DNA from: a virus
Direction: 5' to 3' (one strand)
DNA: 25,594 bases
IMG/VR virus record: IMGVR_UViG_3300042898_000875
Coordinates: 1-25,594 of that record
Made by a program: the position numbers and the translations under genes. Positions 20,044 to 25,594 of the stretch are shown piece by piece. The notes beneath the pieces were generated by a model. It saw only the letters and a program-made list of their open reading frames with translations, was not told the DNA's origin and made no database searches. Within the stretch, counting starts at the first letter, position 1. Each line of letters begins with the position of its first letter.

Positions 20044-20784
20044 ATTGAAAACAAAAAGATAATTGTACCTACCGAACTGCGTGATGTAAAGTTGCATCAA
20101 ATGATAACATACAACGGGTTAAAACCCGAAATGGATGATGTATCAAGGCAGTTGGAAGCGGTGGCAATCTTTTGTGACTTGACCATGTCGGAGGTTAAGA
20201 ATATTCCATTTGACACACTGAAATACTGTGTGGAAAAAATCACAACGATGTTGGAATCTAAACCAACATTCACACCCAGGTTCGAGTACAAAGGCATTGA
20301 ATACGGATTCATTCCAAACTTTGACGAACTCACAACGGGTGAATTCATTGACATTGAAAATTACTGCAAAGAACCAAACGACCTTTGGAAAGTGTTGTCT
20401 GTTTTGTATCGCCCCATTACCAAAAAAGGGCAGAATGGAAGGTATGAAATCATGGCCTACAATGCCGATTTGAACACGGCATTTAAGGAGATAGACGCGA
20501 ACACTGCATTTGGTGCGATGCTTTTTTTTTGGAGTTTAGGAATCGACTTATTGAATTCTTTCCAGAAGTATTTGCGGATGGTGAGGAGGGGGGAAGTGGC
20601 GATGAAATACGCCTTACCAAAAAATGGGGATGGTTTGGAATGGTCTACCGACTTGCTAACAGAAATTTCCTCAACCTTGACAATGTGTATACAAAGCCCA
20701 TTCAAACCGCTCTCATGTGGACCGCTTACGAAAGTGACATTGCGAAGATGGAACAAAAAGCAATTAGAAAAAAATGAACAATAA
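20041..20784 (+). CDS. Tail assembly chaperone, zero-frame product (gpG-like)
   Basis: 247 residues. The N-terminal two thirds (TELRDVKLHQMITYNGLKPE, then KPTFTPRFEYKGIEYGFIPN) is a form known from Bacteroidota phage tail operons. At residue 160 the codons CTT TTT TTT TGG form a T9 run. The zero frame stays open for another 84 residues, but its tail (ALPKNGDGLEWSTDLLTEIS) lacks a recognisable fold, and its stop at 20782-20784 overlaps the next gene by 11 bases. The -1 frame is the better continuation (see 20523-20777). Tail chaperones of this kind guide tape-measure and tube assembly. Confidence 0.75.
   Translation: MIENKKIIVPTELRDVKLHQMITYNGLKPEMDDVSRQLEAVAIFCDLTMSEVKNIPFDTLKYCVEKITTMLESKPTFTPRFEYKGIEYGFIPNFDELTTGEFIDIENYCKEPNDLWKVLSVLYRPITKKGQNGRYEIMAYNADLNTAFKEIDANTAFGAMLFFWSLGIDLLNSFQKYLRMVRRGEVAMKYALPKNGDGLEWSTDLLTEISSTLTMCIQSPFKPLSCGPLTKVTLRRWNKKQLEKNEQ
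20522..20530 (+). other. T9 slippery site for -1 frameshift
   Basis: Nine T; in frame they hold the canonical heptamer T TTT TTT at 20523-20529. Slipping back one base leads into an 82-codon frame that ends in ATGA coupling to the next gene. A sequencing or assembly error in the run is the main alternative. Confidence 0.65.
20523..20777 (+). CDS. -1 frame extension of tail chaperone (gpGT-like)
   Basis: Frame reached by a -1 slip at T TTT TTT (20523-20529), giving a fusion of about 245 residues with the first 163 residues of the zero-frame product. The extension begins LEFRNRLIEFFPEVFADGEE, then KKWGWFGMVYRLANRNFLN, which matches the KWGW(F/Y)...LA pattern of tail chaperone C-termini as I know them from Bacteroidota phages. 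The stop TGA at 20775-20777 overlaps ATG 20774 as ATGA, the join used throughout this genome. Frame fit, coupling and family likeness favour this as the functional C-terminus. Confidence 0.65.
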   Translation, partial: FFLEFRNRLIEFFPEVFADGEEGGSGDEIRLTKKWGWFGMVYRLANRNFLNLDNVYTKPIQTALMWTAYESDIAKMEQKAIRKK

Positions 20785-21265
20785 TCACATAGGCACGGCA
20801 TTTGAGTTGATGAAGGACATTGCAACCGAAGAAGGTTGGAATTATTCCCATGGTACATTGACCGAACTTGATTTCAAGGCGTTTTTGGTATTCCCATTGA
20901 TGCATTGTTCGATTCAATCCGTAGCATTGACAGACCAAGTGGCAACCATTCAAATGAATGTAATGGTGGCGGATCGTGTGAACTTTCTGAAAACGGAAAA
21001 CGAACAAGAAAACTTAATCACCGAGTATTCGGAATATGGGTACACCGAGAATCAAAACTACGGACACATCCTGCAAGATTTGTATGTGCGTTTTTCAAAA
21101 GGTTTGTGGCGTACCGAACAGAATTACTACAACCAAATGCAATACATTCGCCCAATTACTTTTCAACCATTTGTGGAAACAATGGACACGGTGTTGGGTG
21201 GTTATCAAATCACAGTTGGAATTGAACTGATTAACCCATGGGTGACTGATGGCGATTGCGTTTAA
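20774..21265 (+). CDS. Tail operon protein, probably tail terminator-like
   Basis: 163 residues. Helical N-terminus (HIGTAFELMKDIATEEGW), then beta segments (TLTELDFKAFLVFPLMHCSI, QVATIQMNVMVADRV) and a C-terminal part ending VLGGYQITVGIELINPW. I recognise it as a conserved Bacteroidota phage tail-operon protein, plausibly tail completion or terminator. ATGA-coupled to the -1 chaperone frame; the gp10-like gene overlaps it by 17 bases. Confidence 0.65.
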   Translation: MNNNHIGTAFELMKDIATEEGWNYSHGTLTELDFKAFLVFPLMHCSIQSVALTDQVATIQMNVMVADRVNFLKTENEQENLITEYSEYGYTENQNYGHILQDLYVRFSKGLWRTEQNYYNQMQYIRPITFQPFVETMDTVLGGYQITVGIELINPWVTDGDCV

Positions 21266-21797
21266 GAATAGCGAAGCCGTTGTTGCGGAGTATTCCAATA
21301 AATGGGCAGTTTCCGCCCGTATGATGTTGGAGGTAAAAAGACCACGCACATCCATCCGTGCCAAATGGAAAAAGGTTGGTGAAGGTTGGACACCAATTTC
21401 CGTTACCAAAAAGACATTCCGTGGAAACTATGTGGCAAGTGGCCAATTGGTGAACTCTATTCAACCCAATCCAAACGGAATGACATTGGGTATCACCATG
21501 AACAAAACGGGTGACTATGTGCAAAATGGCAGAAAGCCAGGTAAAGGCATACCACTTGAATCAATGCGTAATTGGACAAAGATGAAACGCATCCAACCCC
21601 GCGATTTGTCAACTGGTAAATTCAAATCCAAGGCAACTGCCGAGGGTATGCGGTTTGCAATGAACAGAAAGATAAAACACTTTGGCATTGAGCCGTTCCC
21701 GTTTGTGACAATGGCACGAACCGAGATACTACCATCATTCAACAAGGCGTTGACAAAAGCAATGGCACAAGATATTAAAAACAGATTTAAGCGATGA
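21249..21797 (+). CDS. HK97 gp10-like head-tail/tail completion protein
   Basis: 182 residues. Basic, alpha/beta (VKRPRTSIRAKWKKVGEGWT, ASGQLVNSIQPNPNGM, DYVQNGRKPGKGIP), with a C-terminal helix (LPSFNKALTKAMAQDIKNRF). The order (GWTPISVTKK...SGQLVNSI...YVQNGRKPGKG...RTEILP) is close to phage gp10-type tail completion proteins. It may join the tail to the head. 17-base overlap upstream, ATGA downstream. Confidence 0.68.
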   Translation: MAIAFKNSEAVVAEYSNKWAVSARMMLEVKRPRTSIRAKWKKVGEGWTPISVTKKTFRGNYVASGQLVNSIQPNPNGMTLGITMNKTGDYVQNGRKPGKGIPLESMRNWTKMKRIQPRDLSTGKFKSKATAEGMRFAMNRKIKHFGIEPFPFVTMARTEILPSFNKALTKAMAQDIKNRFKR

Positions 21798-22912
21798 TTT
21801 TCAACCAACAACCCGAATCAATAGTGGGATGTAATTCCCCAATCATGTATCAATTTTACGATGCACTTTATACATCCACAAAATTCTATTATCAATGTGA
21901 TGTGTATGTTTGGAGTGGCACGGCAACAATTCCCGCAACGCCAAATTGGACCATTAACAGAAAGCCCGACCAATACGGAAGTGGGCGTGGATGGATTGAC
22001 ATTCACAAATTGGTGCAACAAGAAGTGACGCGTGATTTTTTAATCAATGGAACTTACAAACCAAACATCGGAAGCGGTGCAAAGCGATTTGCCGTAAAGG
22101 TACGGGGGGCATACTATGTTGGAACGACACTAACATTCACAAGTTATGTTACAAGCAATGTCGGTTTGGCATCTGCGGGATACGCTTACACTGCGGAAGG
22201 ATTTAACCAAGGTTATCCAACCAAATATGTGTTCACAGACAAATCAAAGGTTACATTGACCACGGCAACACCAAGTGCGTATCTGTGGTATGATGCAAGT
22301 GTGATTACATCCATTGTGTGTGGAAGTGCAACCATTACCCCAAACACGGTAACTGGTTCGGACCAACTGATCCAAGGCATCGAATTAAAGCAACTAATCA
22401 CTGCGGGTGGGACATGGGGTGCGGACATTAACATCACTTTTGTAAAGGCGGGTGATGATATTGTCATTCCCGTTGATTTTGTGTGCGAGAATAAGTACGG
22501 ACAACAAGATGTTTTGTTCCTGAATAAATATGGGGTTTATGATTCGTTCCTTTTCAATGGTGTTTACAAATCCACCTTCGCAGTAACCAAAGAAAGATAC
22601 GAACAACCCATATTCAAACAAACGGACATGGCCGAAGCATGGACATACGGGGTGGGAATTACAACGCCCTATTTGACCAATTCAGTTGAAACCATGACGG
22701 TGAACACGGATTGGATAAGTGAAAACGATGTTGAGGTGGTTGAACAAATGTTTTATTCCACAAACATTCTGATGTTGGATGGTAGCGCAGTATTGTCCGC
22801 ACGGGTGATGGACACCGCATTTGAACGCAAAACAAGGGTAAACGAAAAGTTGATTTTGTACACAATCCAGTTGGAGTACAACCAACCGAAGATTAATAAA
22901 ATGGTACGATGA
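21794..22912 (+). CDS. Tail structural protein, distal tail-type
   Basis: 372 residues. Beta-rich and low in charge. FNQQPESIVGCNSPIMYQFY at the start, ITPNTVTGSDQLIQGIELKQ in the middle, NKYGVYDSFLFNGVYKSTF (about 247-265) and a C-terminal NEKLILYTIQLEYNQPKINK. The KYGxxDxFLF motif is known to me from Bacteroidota phage tail genes placed before a large baseplate protein. Probably a distal tail or baseplate hub component. ATGA-coupled on both sides. Confidence 0.68.
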   Translation: MIFNQQPESIVGCNSPIMYQFYDALYTSTKFYYQCDVYVWSGTATIPATPNWTINRKPDQYGSGRGWIDIHKLVQQEVTRDFLINGTYKPNIGSGAKRFAVKVRGAYYVGTTLTFTSYVTSNVGLASAGYAYTAEGFNQGYPTKYVFTDKSKVTLTTATPSAYLWYDASVITSIVCGSATITPNTVTGSDQLIQGIELKQLITAGGTWGADINITFVKAGDDIVIPVDFVCENKYGQQDVLFLNKYGVYDSFLFNGVYKSTFAVTKERYEQPIFKQTDMAEAWTYGVGITTPYLTNSVETMTVNTDWISENDVEVVEQMFYSTNILMLDGSAVLSARVMDTAFERKTRVNEKLILYTIQLEYNQPKINKMVR

Positions 22913-25560
22913 TAAGGTTTAGTTTACAAATTGACGGCACACCCGTTGACCTATTCAACGATGAATCCATTCCGCTTACAAGGCAGTTGAAGGACTTGAT
23001 GAACCTTTCCACGGTTTGGACAGATTACACCAAGGATTTCCAAATCCCCGCATCAGAAACAAACAACGCCATATTTGCCAACTGGTTTGATGAAAACATG
23101 GTCATAACTGGGTGGAATCCTAATTTGGGAAAGGATGGCACAATCTTCATCCATGGTTTGCCCGTGTTTGAAGGTAGGGTTGAGTTGATTGGTTGCAAGT
23201 TCAAAGACGGATTACCACAACTTTACAACATCATTTTTTACGGCACTACCAAAAAGGTTTTAGACAAATGGGGTGAAACCTTGATGAATGAAGTGGATTG
23301 GAGTGATTACGACCACACGGCCAATTACGCCAACATTCTTTCTTCGTGGGATCAATCATTGGTAAGCGGTGATATATTGTGGCCGATTGCAGATTACAAC
23401 CAAGGTTGGAGATATTCTAAACTCACGGGGGTGAATGGTAACATCTACCAAAGCCGTGGTGTTGAAGTGGATGATTTACGCCCCGCGATTCGATTGCGTT
23501 CAATGCTTGTAACTGCGTTTGCTGAAATTGATTTGACATTAAGTGGTTCGTTTTTGACACGCCCCGAGATGGATGATTTGTATGTGTTACCAATGCAAAC
23601 CGCAGGTCCTTTGTACGACCCCGAATATACATTGCCAGGGACATCACACGCCTTTAATTCACCACAATCATTTACCGCAACATCGGGGGTATTGACATAC
23701 ACCCAATTGATATTCCCATCCATTGTTTCAAACCCATCGGGGAACTACAACCCCGCAACGGGAGATTACACAGTGAATCGTGGTGGGTTTTACCAATTCT
23801 CAATTGACACATTAAGCGTAACCGCCCCAGGTGTGCCATTGCAAAGTTTGGAAATTGCTTTCTTTGTGAATGGGAGGAAGTTGTTTGCCCCCGCAGCGGG
23901 TACATTTACCGCCACAAGCGGTCCGCGTGGATTCAGTTTCAACCAACAATTGAATGGTGGGGATGTTGTTTCGGTGCGTTATCGTGCCACGGGCAACTGG
24001 TCAACCATCTCAATTACATTCAAGTGTTTTAAAGCCCCACAAGGCATTAACGGAAACACGATACACATGGATGATGCAATGCCACAAAAGCCCATCAAGG
24101 ACTTCGTGAATGGTATTTTACAAGGTTTTAACTGCATATTAGTACCCGTGAGTGAAACCGAAATTGAAATTCACAACCTTCAAGATTGGTTGGCACTTGG
24201 AACAACACGAAATTGGACAAAGTATGTGGATGTAAAGGATATTCAACACGATAAAATCCCAATTCCAAAAACCATTTCATTCACGCATCAAGAATCAACT
24301 TGTTTGGCCAATGCTTATTACAAGCAAATCAACAAAAGGGAATATGGAAGCGTCAAAGTTGAACCCGAAATTGATTATCCAACGGATGAATTTAGCGTTG
24401 AAACCCCGTTTCATATTATTGCCCCACAAGCAATGAACCAAGTGAACGCCAACGGTCAGATTGTACGCAAAAGCGAATTGAATCTTCCCGTGTTTATGGA
24501 TCAAGATTCCAAGCCAGTGCAACAAGATTACACATTGTTTTACTACGGGGGTAAACAATCAGTTTCAGACACATGGTATTTTAACGGAAATGTGCAAATC
24601 GTTATGCCATTGATGACACCATATTCCGAGTACCCAACATTTGAAACAAGTTATTCAAACGCATTTGGATTGGAATTGTCATTGCGCGGAGATGCGCCCG
24701 TAAACACGATGTATAACATGTATTGGAAGGAATACCTTACCCGCATGTATTCAACGCAATCAAGGGTGGTTAAAATGACTGCAATACTACCCGTGGGGGA
24801 ATGGTTGAACCTTAAATTGAATGACACCATCGCCATTTCATCAAATTATTACAAAATACAATCCATCCAATACGATATGTTAACGGAGGTTGCAAACTTG
24901 GAATTAGTGACTTATCCCGATGTGGATATCATGAGGTTCACAACCACTGGACAAAAGCCCGATTTTACCAACCCAACTGCAACACCATTTGGTGAAACTT
25001 ATTTGAAGAATTATTCGGTTGCAAAGGGCATCATGAATTCATACAAGTTCAACGGCCAAGATTATTTGGACACCAACCAAGACATTGACTATAACCAAAA
25101 CAATGTATTCAGTTTGGTTCAGCAAGTGAACAATGTACAATCCATTTTGCAGTTCAACCAAATCACGATGTACAGAACCACACCTACATCAAGAACCACG
25201 GATTCAACGATTTGGGACCCGATTCCAATGGAAACGACAGAAACGATTGGGTATGTGGATAACATCACATCAGATATGCCACTTGCAAAGTATGTGTGTA
25301 CCGATGGAGGACAATATAAGTTCACGGCCATGTGCGCATTTGGGCAAAGTGGGAATAAACAAATTGAGTTTGAAATACAAATCAACGGCCTTGCAACCAC
25401 CGCTTATGGATTGACTGATTCAAACCACCATAGCGTGAATTTGGAAACCATTTTGGATTTAGCACCCACGGATGAAGTGACATTTGTTTGGAAAAATGTA
25501 ACGGGTGGAAGCCATACAATCGTAATTCAAAAAGCAAACTTTTTAGTACTGAAAAAATGA
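22909..25560 (+). CDS. Large tail-tip / baseplate protein
   Basis: 883 residues. N-terminal 150 (FSLQIDGTPVDLFNDESIPL, TDYTKDFQIPASETNN, FEGRVELIGCKFKDG) resembles tail proteins of Bacteroidota siphoviruses near the tape measure. The middle (about 255-380) is a beta jelly-roll-like domain (FTATSGVLTYTQL, YQFSIDTLSVTAPG, VVSVRYRATGN) similar to C1q/TNF-like folds in phage appendages, and a related one recurs at the C-terminus (about 785-883: YVCTDGGQYKFTAMCAFG, then TFVWKNVTGGSHTI). A tip protein contacting the host seems likely. ATGA at both ends. Confidence 0.68.
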   Translation: MIRFSLQIDGTPVDLFNDESIPLTRQLKDLMNLSTVWTDYTKDFQIPASETNNAIFANWFDENMVITGWNPNLGKDGTIFIHGLPVFEGRVELIGCKFKDGLPQLYNIIFYGTTKKVLDKWGETLMNEVDWSDYDHTANYANILSSWDQSLVSGDILWPIADYNQGWRYSKLTGVNGNIYQSRGVEVDDLRPAIRLRSMLVTAFAEIDLTLSGSFLTRPEMDDLYVLPMQTAGPLYDPEYTLPGTSHAFNSPQSFTATSGVLTYTQLIFPSIVSNPSGNYNPATGDYTVNRGGFYQFSIDTLSVTAPGVPLQSLEIAFFVNGRKLFAPAAGTFTATSGPRGFSFNQQLNGGDVVSVRYRATGNWSTISITFKCFKAPQGINGNTIHMDDAMPQKPIKDFVNGILQGFNCILVPVSETEIEIHNLQDWLALGTTRNWTKYVDVKDIQHDKIPIPKTISFTHQESTCLANAYYKQINKREYGSVKVEPEIDYPTDEFSVETPFHIIAPQAMNQVNANGQIVRKSELNLPVFMDQDSKPVQQDYTLFYYGGKQSVSDTWYFNGNVQIVMPLMTPYSEYPTFETSYSNAFGLELSLRGDAPVNTMYNMYWKEYLTRMYSTQSRVVKMTAILPVGEWLNLKLNDTIAISSNYYKIQSIQYDMLTEVANLELVTYPDVDIMRFTTTGQKPDFTNPTATPFGETYLKNYSVAKGIMNSYKFNGQDYLDTNQDIDYNQNNVFSLVQQVNNVQSILQFNQITMYRTTPTSRTTDSTIWDPIPMETTETIGYVDNITSDMPLAKYVCTDGGQYKFTAMCAFGQSGNKQIEFEIQINGLATTAYGLTDSNHHSVNLETILDLAPTDEVTFVWKNVTGGSHTIVIQKANFLVLKK

Positions 25561-25594
25561 TAACGCAGATAATTCAACTTTTACAATCACAAGA
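25557..25594 (+). CDS. Start of a further tail operon gene, cut by window edge
   Basis: ATG at 25557 overlaps the upstream stop as ATGA and reads MITQIIQLLQSQ to the edge. Too short to identify; the position, after a tail-tip protein, fits another tail gene. Incomplete. Confidence 0.6.
   Translation, partial: MITQIIQLLQSQ

Noticed and set aside
20905-21225. 106-codon + strand frame inside the gene at 20774
   Set aside because: No coupling at either end and no protein-like pattern; typical shadow of an A/C-rich coding frame.
1-25594. tRNA genes or CRISPR arrays
   Set aside because: No cloverleaf-like sequence with CCA end and no regularly spaced repeats were found on reading; gaps between genes are too short for either, the longest being about 150 bases.

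Overview
The window is a dense block of bacteriophage genes, all on the + strand. It is most simply a tailed (siphovirus-like) phage of a Bacteroidota host. Three things point to that host. Five upstream regions carry the Bacteroidota -7 box TAnnTTTG, four of them with a TTG about 19-20 bases upstream. Purine-rich Shine-Dalgarno sites are essentially absent, and starts instead sit after A-rich leaders such as GACAAATAAC. Many proteins also resemble families I know from Bacteroidota phages and prophages. No integrase, excisionase or CI-like repressor is visible, so a lytic lifestyle is the simpler reading, although genes outside the window could change that.

Layout. 1-6705: a terminator, a probable tail tube protein, a large portal protein with an extra C-terminal module, a connector-like protein, a lipoprotein/TM protein resembling a unimolecular spanin, then fibre and receptor-binding-type proteins. 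6736-8311: lysis cassette (TM/coiled-coil protein, secreted coiled-coil protein, a 40-residue basic protein, holin-like protein, amidase endolysin), closed by a terminator. 8406-11129: small early-type genes under two related TAnnTTTG promoters, including an HTH protein and an SSB-like protein ending in DDLPF. 11172-13166: replication module with an initiator-like gene that carries an internal repeat array resembling an origin, plus a DnaB helicase. 13195-16859: small accessory genes, a VRR-NUC nuclease, a sigma-factor-like protein, an HNH protein and a ParB-like protein. 16870-18353: terminase small and large subunits. 18402-20009: a C5 cytosine methyltransferase with a long second open frame, a zinc-ribbon protein and a DnaA-domain-IV-like protein. 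20041-25594: tail assembly operon with a probable -1 frameshift site, running off the window end. The major capsid protein, protease and tape measure are not seen. The split of tail and portal genes across the two ends suggests a circular or permuted genome, with those genes beyond the edges.

How it fits together. Two promoter classes seem to divide the genome. Early and middle genes carry host-like TAnnTTTG boxes. Three late blocks (727, 6736, 20041) share a different two-part element, AACA-N14-CGTTTTAT(T)AG(T/A)ATATG, ending on the start codon. A phage sigma-like gene at 14661 is an obvious candidate for recognising it. Genes are joined by ATGA or TAATG overlaps almost throughout. The observations most worth testing are the two-frame methyltransferase locus, the late element, the T9 slippery site in the tail chaperone gene, and the GATAAT array inside the initiator gene.
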